This document shows positions 18,345-27,618 of a stretch of DNA of 64,000 nucleotides, piece by piece; within the stretch, counting starts at the first letter, position 1, and every line of letters begins with the position of its first letter. Both the position numbers and the translations under genes were made by a program. The stretch covers positions 930,001 through 994,000 of the forward strand of contig NZ_CP180210.1 of assembly GCF_047556435.1 (NCBI RefSeq), in the 5' to 3' direction. This DNA comes from Alteromonas sp047556435 (lineage in GTDB: Bacteria; Pseudomonadota; Gammaproteobacteria; Enterobacterales; Alteromonadaceae). The notes under the pieces were generated by a model. That model did no database searches and was not told the origin of the DNA. It saw only the letters and a list, made by a program, of their open reading frames with translations.

Positions 18345-18365
18345 CGAAGAGACAGCGTCTCTTCG
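18345..18365. terminator. Bidirectional hairpin between convergent genes
   Basis: A perfect 9-bp stem (CGAAGAGAC 18345-18353, GTCTCTTCG 18357-18365) with a 3-nt loop lies between the convergent cyclase and PEP-CTERM-like genes. Only short T-rich sequence flanks it. Confidence 0.6.
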
Positions 18366-18381
18366 CCCTTGTTTACAGCAA

Positions 18382-19041
18382 CTACCGCAGCCGTCTTTGG
18401 CAGCGCAGCCATATCGTGCACAGTGCCACCGCCATAAGTCCAAGGGAAGCTGGTGCGCTCACCGAGGAATAGCGAATAACGGCTCCGTTATCGATAAAGT
18501 CAAAAGTACCGGCAACGAATGGAATGTTGTTGTCGTCAAAGCTGTAAACGGTAATGCCATTCAAACCTGAGACATCAGAGAAGGTATGAACCGTGTTAAT
18601 CCCGCTTGCCGGAAAGGTTCCCCAAATCAGGCCGTCTGTCCGGTCTGCCGCCCAGTTATACAACACAGTGTCGCCGAGCGTAGTTTCACCAGGATCATCT
18701 CTGAACGTCATCACTCCATCCCCTGACGCAGAAAACGTCAACGAGCCTGCGGTGCCAGTGTTGGCGTCAAAACGATCACTGAAGATGCTGTAGATGGCGA
18801 ATTGATTATTAAATTCAGCAATAAAAGTGATCATCTCATTGGCGATTTCCCAGCCTGTGTTAGCACCGAACTGGCTATTGCCGTATAGATTATTAAATGA
18901 CGTTGCACTGATTTCATTGATGTTGACAGCGTTGACGTTAAGCGACGTGCCGTTAACGGTGATTAAAGCAGCCTGACAGCTGAAGGCCACACTTCCTGCA
19001 AGCGCAATTGCGCTGAGTAAACGCGACAAAACTCGTATCAT
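18382..19041 (-). CDS. Secreted protein with PEP-CTERM-like C-terminal sorting signal
   Basis: This 219-residue protein has a signal peptide (MIRVLSRLLSAIALAGSVAFSCQA), a beta-rich body with low lysine content, and a tripartite C-terminus: a short motif VSAPAS, one hydrophobic segment (LGLMAVALCTIWL) and a basic tail RCQRRLR. This arrangement matches the PEP-CTERM type of sorting signal, in the VSAPAS-like variant seen in alteromonads, recognised by exosortases. Such proteins are exported and often associated with EPS. No exosortase gene is found in this window. The body does not match a family I can name. It is monocistronic and convergent with the cyclase gene. Confidence 0.7.
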   Translation of the reverse strand: MIRVLSRLLSAIALAGSVAFSCQAALITVNGTSLNVNAVNINEISATSFNNLYGNSQFGANTGWEIANEMITFIAEFNNQFAIYSIFSDRFDANTGTAGSLTFSASGDGVMTFRDDPGETTLGDTVLYNWAADRTDGLIWGTFPASGINTVHTFSDVSGLNGITVYSFDDNNIPFVAGTFDFIDNGAVIRYSSVSAPASLGLMAVALCTIWLRCQRRLR

Positions 19042-19316
19042 AATGATAGTTCCTTGTTTAAATAGTCTTGAGGCGTGTCCTGAAAGTCATGCTATACAAG
19101 AAGTGCGCCCTTTGCACAAAAAATGAATAAATCAATATTTTGAAAACGTTCAGCGGGCAAAACAGGGGGGACGTGTAAAGTTTTTAGACACAAGAAGACA
19201 CTCACACACCGAAAAGCCGTGACACCGTTTCCTGTATGGTTTGTTCACTGAGATGCGATGGTGACGACGTTCGCCGATGCTCCGCTGATATGTCTAAAAG
19301 GCGTGCCTGTGAGCGT

Positions 19317-20846
19317 TCAGGATACAGTCAGTGTCAGGTCGAGGGCTTTCCAATAATCTGATTCGCGTTCCAGATCAGCGGACAAAATAGGCCGTCCTTC
19401 CAGCCAGCCTTCCGGAAATGTGAGTGACAATGCATGCTTCTGGGCATCGACCGTAAAGTCCGGAATGAAGTCTTCCTGTCGCTTGATATTCAATAGCGCG
19501 CCTAACCTTAGCAAGGCGATTAGTCGCTTAACAAGATTCACATCGTACTGATAAAAAACGGGTATTTCGGTAACGCGAACCTTTTTACGATGGAAGCGCA
19601 CCAGCGTGGCTAATAATTCCTGTTGCTCCTGCGTGAAGCCTGGCATATCAACATTGGCAAGAATGTAAGCGGAATGTCGCTGTACACCCCGTGAGTTGAT
19701 CTGCAGTCCGACTTCATGGAGCAGGGCGGCCCAGCCCAACATGCTGCGGCAGTCTTTATGTTTGAGTTTCCAGGCTTTAGCGCATTGGTCCATAAGTCGT
19801 AAAGACGTATTCAGTACTAACGTGGCCTGCGTGGTATCAACATCGTAGCGGGTTGCCAGGCTGCCTGCCGTTCTTCCCCGGATATCGGCGTGATGTAACT
19901 CATCTTCCATCTGGTAGAGCACGCCCTCCCGGAGTGCAGCCGAGGAATATTGCAACGTGTCGATCTTTAGCGCTTTGAATATTGCTGTGAGAATAGCCAG
20001 ACCAGCGGCTATTACCACTTTTCTGTCAGGACTGAGTATCGGCATAGTGAGCTTATCAATATGACCTGCGTCGATGAACTGCTTCGTCAACTGGTTAAGC
20101 GCCTTGAGCGTCAATGATGTCTCTGTGTTGGTAGCGGGCTCAGGCTGGGCAAGTAAACACAGGGTTCGGATAGTACCCGAGGTACCAATACACTGCTGCC
20201 AGCCAAGTCGACGGTATTTATCTTCTATAAGTTCGAGTTCCTGCTCTGCTGCGATCACCGCTTTTTTGAAGGCCTTTGACGTGAGCTTACCGTCGGGAAA
20301 AAAGCGTTGGGTATAGGACACACAGCCCATTTGCAGACTGCGACAAATAAGTGGCGAGAGGCCTTCACCTATAACAAATTCGGTAGAACCGCCGCCAATA
20401 TCGACTACCAGTTGTTGTCCTTCCGCATGGCTGGTATGGGCAACTCCAGAATAAATTAACCTCGCCTCTTCGGTGCCGGAAATAACTTCAATGGGATAAG
20501 GCAGGATTTCTTTAGCAGCATGAATAAAGTCTTTCGCATTTTTTGCTTTGCGTAAGGTGTGGGTGGCAACAATGCGAACCGAGTCGGGTTCGAAACCTTT
20601 GAGGCTCTCTGCCACAATTTTTAGTGTTTGCAGGCCTCGTTCAATGGCCTCCTGAGACAGGATATCATTGTCATCCAGCCCTTCTGCCAGACGTACTTTC
20701 TGCTTCACCCTATGCAGGATCTGTACGGAACCTGCATTAATTCTGGCAACGACCAGATGAAAGCTGTTTGACCCCATATCAAGCGCAGCAACCTTGGTTA
20801 CGTCGCGGGGAGAAACAGAGTCAAAAGCGGATTCATGCTGGTTCAT
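19317..20846 (-). CDS. ppx: Exopolyphosphatase (Ppx/GppA family)
   Basis: This 509-residue enzyme, close in length to E. coli Ppx (513), hydrolyses terminal phosphates of polyphosphate or pppGpp. It has the actin-like ATPase fold signatures: AALDMGSNSFHLVVARI at the N-terminus (phosphate-binding loop 1), SGTEEARLIYSG near 122, VVDIGGGSTEFVIGEG near 147 (loop 2), and a C-terminal HD-like domain with HEVGLQINSRGVQRHSAYI. Ppx and GppA are not readily separated by sequence; placement 100 bp downstream of ppk supports Ppx. The pair controls polyphosphate levels beside a phosphate uptake operon. Confidence 0.92.
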   Translation of the reverse strand: MNQHESAFDSVSPRDVTKVAALDMGSNSFHLVVARINAGSVQILHRVKQKVRLAEGLDDNDILSQEAIERGLQTLKIVAESLKGFEPDSVRIVATHTLRKAKNAKDFIHAAKEILPYPIEVISGTEEARLIYSGVAHTSHAEGQQLVVDIGGGSTEFVIGEGLSPLICRSLQMGCVSYTQRFFPDGKLTSKAFKKAVIAAEQELELIEDKYRRLGWQQCIGTSGTIRTLCLLAQPEPATNTETSLTLKALNQLTKQFIDAGHIDKLTMPILSPDRKVVIAAGLAILTAIFKALKIDTLQYSSAALREGVLYQMEDELHHADIRGRTAGSLATRYDVDTTQATLVLNTSLRLMDQCAKAWKLKHKDCRSMLGWAALLHEVGLQINSRGVQRHSAYILANVDMPGFTQEQQELLATLVRFHRKKVRVTEIPVFYQYDVNLVKRLIALLRLGALLNIKRQEDFIPDFTVDAQKHALSLTFPEGWLEGRPILSADLERESDYWKALDLTLTVS

Positions 20847-20946
20847 TCAGGGCCTGCTACTCAAAGTGTCTGATGACATCGCTGGTTGTCGGCACCATGG
20901 CGGACACAAAGGTTCCGCCGGAAGTCGTGGTGAACCGCCCCAACTG

Positions 20947-23019
20947 CTAATAGGTTTCTTCTAATTTTTTCAGGTAATCGTAAATTTCGATTTGTGACCG
21001 AAGCTTCTTGCGATTCCCCCTGCGAACGTACCGATTAGCCTGATCCTTGTCAATAACCCGCGCTTTCAATGTATCCTGAAACTGCATTTCAAGAATATCT
21101 ACAATTTGTTGCTGCAGGTTTTTGTCGTAAATGGGGCAACCGACTTCTATGCGATTGTCCATGTTTCTCGTCATCCAGTCTGCTGATGAGATGAACACTT
21201 TGCGCTCACCACCCCCTTCAAACACCATGGCTCGAGGATGCTCCAGGAATCGATCCACTATAGATAGTATCTCAATATTTTCACTGATGCCTTTCAGACC
21301 GGTCACTAATGAGCACATGCCACGCACAATGCCGCGAATTTTGATACCCGCCTGACTGGCCCGGTATAGATCGTCAATTAACTCTTTGTCCACGAGGTTG
21401 TTAATTTTAAAGGTAATAGCAGCCTTATGACCTTCTTTGAGGTGCTGTATTTCCTGACGGATTAACGACTGAATTTTGGTTCTCGCGTTCAACGGAGAGA
21501 TCTGCAGGTGCTGAAACTTGTAACGACGATACGGATACTGAATTAAATCAAATACCGAGACGGCTTCATTTGCCAGCTCCTGATTACGGGTAAACAGCGA
21601 AAAGTCAGTGTAGATTTTTGCTGTTTTTTCGTTGAAATTACCGGTACCAAAATGAGCGTAATTGATCAAAGAGCCTCGTTCTTCACGGGTTACCAGGCAC
21701 AGCTTACTGTGAATTTTCAACGTGGGTACACCTAACACAACCCGAATACCCGCATCGGTCATGCGTTTTGACCACTCAATATTGGCTTCTTCGTCAAACC
21801 GCGCCCGTATTTCCACAACAACCGTCACTTTTTTTCCATTATCCACGGCATCAATTAATGAGTTAATGATGCGGGAATTACTGGCAACCCGATAAATATT
21901 GATGCGGATCATTTTTACGCTGGGGTCGAAAGCAGCCTGACGTACAAATTCGGTAAAGTGCAAAAAACGGTGATAAGGATAATGCAGCAGAATGTCGTGT
22001 GCCGATATCGCGTCAAACACCGTGTTATAACTTGAGAATTTTTTGGTATCAATAGCCGGAAGTGCGTTGTGCTCAAGATAGTCGCGACCCACATTCGGGA
22101 AGCCTATGAAGTCTTTAAAGTTGCGATAATGACCTGCCGCATGCATGGTATCCAGCGAGGTGATTTTCAGCCTTTTACGCAAATCGTTAACCATGTCTTT
22201 GGGCATAGCGGTATCGTAGATAACCCGAACTGGCTCAGCAATCAGGCGCTGCTTCATGCTCTCGGACATTTTCTCAACATAACTCTCATCAATTTCATCG
22301 TTAATGGAGTATTCCGAGTCCCGTGTCATCTTAAATGAGAACGCTTCTAAGGTATCGAATTTGACGAAGCCACGAAAAATATCCGCCAGGCACAACTGAA
22401 TAATGTCATCAAGCAGCACAATGTGCTTTTTCTTGCGGCTTTTTTCCGGTGGAATAAGCACAAAGCGCGACATTTCAGTAGTGGGTACCTGAACAACGGC
22501 GAAGCGGGGGTTTCTGCCTTCCCGCCGAATAGCAACATACAAATAGACGGATGTCCCGTTAAGCCGGCTAAGCAGGTCGGTCTTTTTATCAATCAGAATA
22601 GGCGCGATGTGACGCAGGATTTTGTTGACGAAAAGGTTTCGTAACCAATCCTTGTGATAATCGTTCAGCATGTCTTTGCGCAGAATATGAATATTGTATC
22701 GTGCGAGGGCTTTGAGTGCGTCTTTGTGAATGCTGTCGAACTTTTCTGACAGATGTACTACCTTTTGCTGAATTTGTTCCAGCAAGCTAATCAGTGCCTC
22801 GGCTTCGGCATCATTGCCGTCGTTCTGTGCGATGGTTATCTGGCGTTTTACGTCGGCGGCACGAACGCGGAAAAATTCATCCAGATTGTTTGAGTAAATG
22901 CCCAGGAACCGGATACGTTCGACGGCTGGCGTGTTTTTATCCGCTGCCTCCTGAAGTACACGCTCGTTGAATGAAAGCCAGCTTAGCTCTTTGGGGTAGT
23001 ATAACTCTGTGCTATCCAT
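20947..23019 (-). CDS. ppk1: Polyphosphate kinase 1
   Basis: This 690-residue enzyme reversibly polymerises the gamma phosphate of ATP into polyphosphate. It matches E. coli Ppk (688 aa) along its length: the N-terminal YYPKELSWLSFNERVLQEA, RIRFLGIYSNNLDEFF, then DILLHYPYHRFLHF, VEIRARFDEEANIEWSK, and the catalytic His in LKIHSKLCLVTR (about 430-441), which becomes autophosphorylated. GTGNFNEKTAKIYTDFSLFT follows, and a second phospholipase-D-like domain ends the protein. It is membrane-associated in E. coli. It lies upstream of ppx in the same direction and is probably co-transcribed. Confidence 0.97.
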   Translation of the reverse strand: MDSTELYYPKELSWLSFNERVLQEAADKNTPAVERIRFLGIYSNNLDEFFRVRAADVKRQITIAQNDGNDAEAEALISLLEQIQQKVVHLSEKFDSIHKDALKALARYNIHILRKDMLNDYHKDWLRNLFVNKILRHIAPILIDKKTDLLSRLNGTSVYLYVAIRREGRNPRFAVVQVPTTEMSRFVLIPPEKSRKKKHIVLLDDIIQLCLADIFRGFVKFDTLEAFSFKMTRDSEYSINDEIDESYVEKMSESMKQRLIAEPVRVIYDTAMPKDMVNDLRKRLKITSLDTMHAAGHYRNFKDFIGFPNVGRDYLEHNALPAIDTKKFSSYNTVFDAISAHDILLHYPYHRFLHFTEFVRQAAFDPSVKMIRINIYRVASNSRIINSLIDAVDNGKKVTVVVEIRARFDEEANIEWSKRMTDAGIRVVLGVPTLKIHSKLCLVTREERGSLINYAHFGTGNFNEKTAKIYTDFSLFTRNQELANEAVSVFDLIQYPYRRYKFQHLQISPLNARTKIQSLIRQEIQHLKEGHKAAITFKINNLVDKELIDDLYRASQAGIKIRGIVRGMCSLVTGLKGISENIEILSIVDRFLEHPRAMVFEGGGERKVFISSADWMTRNMDNRIEVGCPIYDKNLQQQIVDILEMQFQDTLKARVIDKDQANRYVRRGNRKKLRSQIEIYDYLKKLEETY

Positions 23020-23215
23020 GGTTTGCGATTTTCACTTGTCAAAAATGCTGAAAGCCTGCCAGTTATCGATGACAATACTGTGACAATTTTCTTCTCTTCA
23101 GGGTCACAGCAGGTCACGTTGTGGTATTGCGTAGCGTAGAAAGTACCGACAGCTGGCAGGCCTGAAAAAAAGATAACGCTGCAGGTAGCTCTGTACGCCG
23201 TTCTTACGATTTCTC

Positions 23216-23725
23216 TTATGCCTGCACTGCACTGATATCGACGACGACATCGTTAGCCTTTGCTTCCAGTGCCTCTTTGAGCGCCCCTTCATCAAAGTTA
23301 TCAGGTACCGCTATTCTTGCGTGCGCTTTAAACATCAGGCTGCCCCAATTCGGCGCACTTTCACAGCGTGAATCGAAGTTGAGAATGTTAAGGTTGAACT
23401 GATTGAAAATGCTGGTCAGTTCCTGAACGATGCCCGGCTTATCATTGCCCATGATCTCAACATCATAATAATTACCACTTTGCGCAGCCGATTCGGTGAC
23501 TGAGACATACTGCACTGATAAACCATCGAGTGCATCCAGCGCGTCAATAAGTGCTTTGTGCGCATCGGCCGGTACGTGGACTTCTACAAAGCCGGTAAAC
23601 ATACCAGCCATATGGGCGAAACTCGAACCCTGCCAGTTGCCCCCATGCTGATAAACACATCGGGCAAGCGAGTCGACCAGTCCGGGTTTGTCTTTTCCCA
23701 TAATCGTGATGACGAGAGGTTGCAT
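23216..23725 (-). CDS. GcvR-like protein with two ACT domains
   Basis: This 169-residue protein consists of two ACT domains (about 1-80 and 88-165). The first starts MQPLVITIMGKDKPGLVDSLA, the second YDVEIMGNDKPGIVQELTSIF. This tandem arrangement is that of GcvR, which in E. coli binds GcvA and, with glycine, represses the glycine cleavage operon. Neither gcvA nor gcvTHP is nearby, so the target is inferred only by family. The ATG at 23725 is preferred: AGGAG lies upstream on the minus strand and the ACT domain starts at once; an alternative start nine codons earlier adds only a polar tail. It is divergent from pstC. Confidence 0.75.
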   Translation of the reverse strand: MQPLVITIMGKDKPGLVDSLARCVYQHGGNWQGSSFAHMAGMFTGFVEVHVPADAHKALIDALDALDGLSVQYVSVTESAAQSGNYYDVEIMGNDKPGIVQELTSIFNQFNLNILNFDSRCESAPNWGSLMFKAHARIAVPDNFDEGALKEALEAKANDVVVDISAVQA

Positions 23726-23885
23726 ACGTCGCTCCTGTTTGTGTTGCAACATTCCAGGTAATGCTGCCTAATTGATGCTGAGAGTGAAATTCAGGACAGT
23801 TATCGAATAACTTTCACTTGATATAAAAGTAACACACAATACACTGCTCACCAGAGCAATTTGCACCAATTTGTCTTATGGAACA

Positions 23886-26051
23886 ATGAATTCCCAAAGC
23901 GAAATGAAAAACCAGCAACGCAGTCGCCGGGACAAAGCGGTCAGATATACTGTCACCGGCTTTGGTGCACTGGTGTTGGTTACGCTGGTGGTGCTGATCA
24001 CCCACCTGATTTCTCAGGCGTTACCGCTGGCGTTGGTGCCGGCTATTGAGTCCGAGGCTTCAATGGCATTGCCATCAGGTTATCAGGTGCTGGCCACCGA
24101 CGACGCACTGGAAAGTCAGCCACTGATCATGTCTGATGGACAGTGTCAGCTGAGCTTTTTTCAGGTATCCGGGAACGAGCTCAACGACGTAACGCACTAT
24201 ACCCGCCCATGCTCTCATGCCCTGAGTGTAATGGAGAGCGCAGGACAAAATATCATTACCGATATTTCTCCGGGGGGGCAGGCCCGCCTTATTCCTTCAC
24301 GCAGTATCCCATTGCCTGGCGTCAGCGTTGACGCAGTCCAGACAGTTGGCAGCCGTACACTGGAAAATGATCAGGCGATGGTGTCGTTTTCGCTTCCTCT
24401 GGGTATGTGGCAGTCGAAGACAAAGTGGCAGTCGTGGCTGTCGGAGAACTGGGCTGTCGTTGGTATTTCCGATGGCAGGCAGAAATTGTTGCGATGGGTA
24501 AACCGCCATCAGCCCACTGAGCGCATCGATCAGGTATTTGATGCCAGCGACGAGGTGGTTCCGCTGGGTGACGCCATGCAGACCCTTGTGATTAAGCCTG
24601 ACCGTCTTGAGTTCCAGTCACTGCGCGATGGCGAGACTGGCACACAGATCATTGCCTCCCCGGTAACCTGGTGGTTCGCGTTACCAAAGCAACGCTCGCT
24701 GATGCTGGCTGATGCCAGTGGTCTTTTGACGCGCTGGACGTTGAGAAATCAACATGGGCAATTGATTTATATGCCCACCTATCAGATCCAGTTGCGTGAC
24801 GCAGAACGTCCGCTCGATATTGCGGTACACGCGAGTACAAATGCAATGGCGCTGCTGACATCCGAACATCGGCTGTTATTTATAAATCGTGTCAGTGGTG
24901 AGGTGGTTAGCGACTACTCACTTCCTCAGGGGGTGACGGATATCAGTTGGTATGGCGATCGTATTTACGCGATATCAGATAGCCGTTTGCAAGTGTTTAG
25001 GGTGAGCCATATTTCCGGAATTACGACATGGAACTCGCTGTTTTCACCGCAGGTTTATGAAGGTTATCCCGACCCCAGCACCGTATGGCAAACCACCAGT
25101 GCATCTGACTATCAGGAAGCGAAGTACAGCCTGGTGCCATTATTGATAGGCAGTGCAAAGGCGTCTTTGCTGGCGCTGCTTATTGCCTTGCCCATGTCTA
25201 TAGGTGCAGCGGTTTACACCGGCTATTTTGCGCGCAGCCGTTTACGCCACTTTTTAAAACCGGCAATAGAAATGCTGGAAGCGGTACCCAGTGTTCTGAT
25301 TGGCTTTATTGCCGCAATCTGGCTGGCACCGCTGGCCGAGCAATTTTTGTTTTCGTTTGCCTTCTTTCTGGTTACGGTACCGATCATTCTATTCGTGGTC
25401 GCATTATTTCAGCGACAAATCTCCCGCCGTTTGCCCCGTGGATGGCGGCATGGCTCTGAGCTTCTTTTTACCTTTACTGGCATCCTGGTGTTGGGCTACA
25501 TAAGCATGACATGGGCCCCGTCACTGCTTTACGCCCTGTTTGATACACACACGATTACCAGCCTGACAACCGAGTCTGAGAGCCCGATTGGTAAGACGAC
25601 TATTGTGGTTGCGATTGCCCTTGGGATTGCGATCTCACCAAGTATTTATTCGCTGGCAGAAGATGCCATCAGCGGTGTGCCTGACAGTCTCAAGCATGCT
25701 TCGTTCGCGCTTGGCGCGACCCGGCTTCAAACGCTGGTCTATGTGGTGCTACATGTTGCGATGCCTGGCATACTTGCTTCAATCATGTTGGGCTTTGGCC
25801 GCGCCTTTGGCGAAACAATGATCGTGTTGATGGTAACCGGAAATACGCCAGTATCGAGCTGGAGCCTGTTGGAAGGTTTACGGGCACTTACTGCTAATCT
25901 GGCTATTGAGCTGCCAGAAGCAGATGTATCCAGTGCCCATTATCAGATACTGTTTTTTACTGCCTGTATATTGTTTGGATTTACCTTCGTGGTAAATACC
26001 CTCGCTGAATTATTGCGACAGCGATTAAGAAGGAACGCCTATCATGATTAG
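23886..26051 (+). CDS. pstC: Phosphate ABC transporter permease PstC, long form
   Basis: This 721-residue protein is more than twice the length of E. coli PstC (319). After one N-terminal membrane segment (about 20-42) comes a periplasmic domain of about 370 residues with beta-propeller-like repeats (LDIAVHASTNAMALL, LLFINRVSGEVVSDYSLP, RIYAISDSRLQVFRV). The permease domain follows (about 415-715), with the EAA-type loop for PstB contact around 602-645 (FALGATRLQTLVYVVL, then GRAFGET). Such long PstC proteins are known in marine gammaproteobacteria. ATG 23886 is chosen over TTG 23871. It overlaps pstA by 8 bp. No pstS or phoBR is in the window. Confidence 0.92.
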   Translation: MNSQSEMKNQQRSRRDKAVRYTVTGFGALVLVTLVVLITHLISQALPLALVPAIESEASMALPSGYQVLATDDALESQPLIMSDGQCQLSFFQVSGNELNDVTHYTRPCSHALSVMESAGQNIITDISPGGQARLIPSRSIPLPGVSVDAVQTVGSRTLENDQAMVSFSLPLGMWQSKTKWQSWLSENWAVVGISDGRQKLLRWVNRHQPTERIDQVFDASDEVVPLGDAMQTLVIKPDRLEFQSLRDGETGTQIIASPVTWWFALPKQRSLMLADASGLLTRWTLRNQHGQLIYMPTYQIQLRDAERPLDIAVHASTNAMALLTSEHRLLFINRVSGEVVSDYSLPQGVTDISWYGDRIYAISDSRLQVFRVSHISGITTWNSLFSPQVYEGYPDPSTVWQTTSASDYQEAKYSLVPLLIGSAKASLLALLIALPMSIGAAVYTGYFARSRLRHFLKPAIEMLEAVPSVLIGFIAAIWLAPLAEQFLFSFAFFLVTVPIILFVVALFQRQISRRLPRGWRHGSELLFTFTGILVLGYISMTWAPSLLYALFDTHTITSLTTESESPIGKTTIVVAIALGIAISPSIYSLAEDAISGVPDSLKHASFALGATRLQTLVYVVLHVAMPGILASIMLGFGRAFGETMIVLMVTGNTPVSSWSLLEGLRALTANLAIELPEADVSSAHYQILFFTACILFGFTFVVNTLAELLRQRLRRNAYHD

Positions 26052-27609
26052 CGTAAGTTCGTTGCTGAGTTCGTCGCAGCGCCAGTCGTTTGTCATTAGT
26101 TCCACGGCTTTTTTGGCGAGTTTGCTGCTACTGGCGCTGCTAAGCATTCTGTTGCTTATCCTGGTGCGGGGAGGGGCGTACTTCTGGCCAACTCCGGTTC
26201 ATGAGCTCACCTTTTACGATCCGATACTGAATAAACAGAAAACGGTATACGCTCAGCACAGACAACGCACCGATTCGTCCGGTGAAAAGGTATGGCAAGT
26301 TGATTATTCCGATGAAACCGCCCCCTATGGCGCAAAAACGCTGGTAGAAGAGTCGGACATCATCCTCAAGACGCTGGCTGCAGAAAGCGCACAAATCAAT
26401 ATAACCGATGGCCGCACTGTACTGGCGAAGCCCGAGAAATTAACCTCAGCGGAATCATCCGATATTCCGGTGTCAGATTATGAAGTAATGCAGGAGAAGG
26501 TAAGCGCCCTCTCGGCAAAGATAGAGGACATCCGCGAGTCCTGGTTATCCGTTATTCATCAAAAGCTGGCAGAGTTGGATATCCGCAACGTTGATGCCGA
26601 TGCGCCGGCTCGGCTGCGTCTTAATGAAGCGTTTACCAAATGGCAGTCGGAAATCATTCGTCTTGAGAATCGCCGCGATGCGTTTCAGATGGAAGTGATT
26701 TTTGCCAGTGGAGCTCGCTGGCAGTTGCCCTTGTCCGAGATTGATAGTTTTCATTATGTGAGTCGTCAGTCGTTATGGGATAAATGGGCAATGGCCTTAA
26801 GCAGCCTGGGGACGTTTCTCACTGACTCCCCCAAACAGGCAAATACCTCTGGCGGCGTATTCCCGGCCTTATTTGGTACGGTGCTAATGGTTTTTCTCAT
26901 GACTATCATAGTCACGCCATTTGGCGTGCTTGCGGCCGTCTATCTCAGTGAGTATGCCCCGGATAACGGCCTAACTGCGGCGATCCGGGTAAGTGTGAGT
27001 AATATGGCCGGGGTGCCATCTATCGTCTACGGAGTATTCGGGCTCGGCTTTTTCGTTTACACGCTGGGCGGCAGTCTGGATGACCTGTTTTTCACAGATC
27101 GTCTGCCATCGCCGACCATGGGTACGCCAGGGGTATTCTGGGCGGCGCTGACAATGGCAATTCTTACATTGCCAGTGGTGATAGTAGCGACGGAAGAGGG
27201 GTTACGGCGAGTTCCTGACGGATTAAAAGCCGGTAGTTATGCACTGGGCGCGACCAAAGCCGAAACGGTTTTACACACTATCCTGCCTATTGCTTCACCG
27301 GGGATCATGACTGGCGTTATTCTGGCGATCGCCCGTGCTGCTGGTGAAGTTGCGCCTTTAATGCTGGTGGGCGCGGTAAAGTTTGCGCCCAACCTGCCCA
27401 TCGATGGGGAATTTCCTTACCTGCATTTAGATCGTCAGTTTATGCATTTAGGTGTGTTAATCTACGATGGCGCGTTCCACAGTCAGACTGATGCCAAAGG
27501 GTCATCAATGATGTTTGCAGCCTGCCTGCTGTTGCTGGTGGTGGTGTTTGTGCTGAATATTCTGGCAGTCATCCTGCGTACACGTTTACGCAAGCGGTAC
27601 TTGCTGTAA
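26044..27609 (+). CDS. pstA: Phosphate ABC transporter permease PstA, long form
   Basis: This 521-residue inner-membrane permease is also much longer than E. coli PstA (296). An N-terminal membrane segment (about 17-41) is followed by a periplasmic insert of about 200 residues that includes a helical, probably coiled-coil part (VMQEKVSALSAKIEDIRESW). The permease core has SEYAPDNGLTAAIRVSVSNMAG, the EAA loop around 395-437 (YALGATKAETVLHTILP) and ARAAGEVAPLMLVGA. It pairs with PstC as the channel for high-affinity phosphate import. AAGGA precedes its ATG inside the end of pstC, and pstB follows after 9 bp. Confidence 0.94.
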   Translation: MISVSSLLSSSQRQSFVISSTAFLASLLLLALLSILLLILVRGGAYFWPTPVHELTFYDPILNKQKTVYAQHRQRTDSSGEKVWQVDYSDETAPYGAKTLVEESDIILKTLAAESAQINITDGRTVLAKPEKLTSAESSDIPVSDYEVMQEKVSALSAKIEDIRESWLSVIHQKLAELDIRNVDADAPARLRLNEAFTKWQSEIIRLENRRDAFQMEVIFASGARWQLPLSEIDSFHYVSRQSLWDKWAMALSSLGTFLTDSPKQANTSGGVFPALFGTVLMVFLMTIIVTPFGVLAAVYLSEYAPDNGLTAAIRVSVSNMAGVPSIVYGVFGLGFFVYTLGGSLDDLFFTDRLPSPTMGTPGVFWAALTMAILTLPVVIVATEEGLRRVPDGLKAGSYALGATKAETVLHTILPIASPGIMTGVILAIARAAGEVAPLMLVGAVKFAPNLPIDGEFPYLHLDRQFMHLGVLIYDGAFHSQTDAKGSSMMFAACLLLLVVVFVLNILAVILRTRLRKRYLL

Positions 27610-27618
27610 TGAGGGTCT

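Noticed and set aside
23800..23818. Possible Pho box upstream of pstC (TTATCGA ATAA CTTTCAC)
   Set aside because: One half matches well (6/7) but the other only 3/7, and the distance to a -10 element is not convincing. PhoB control remains likely by family but is not shown.
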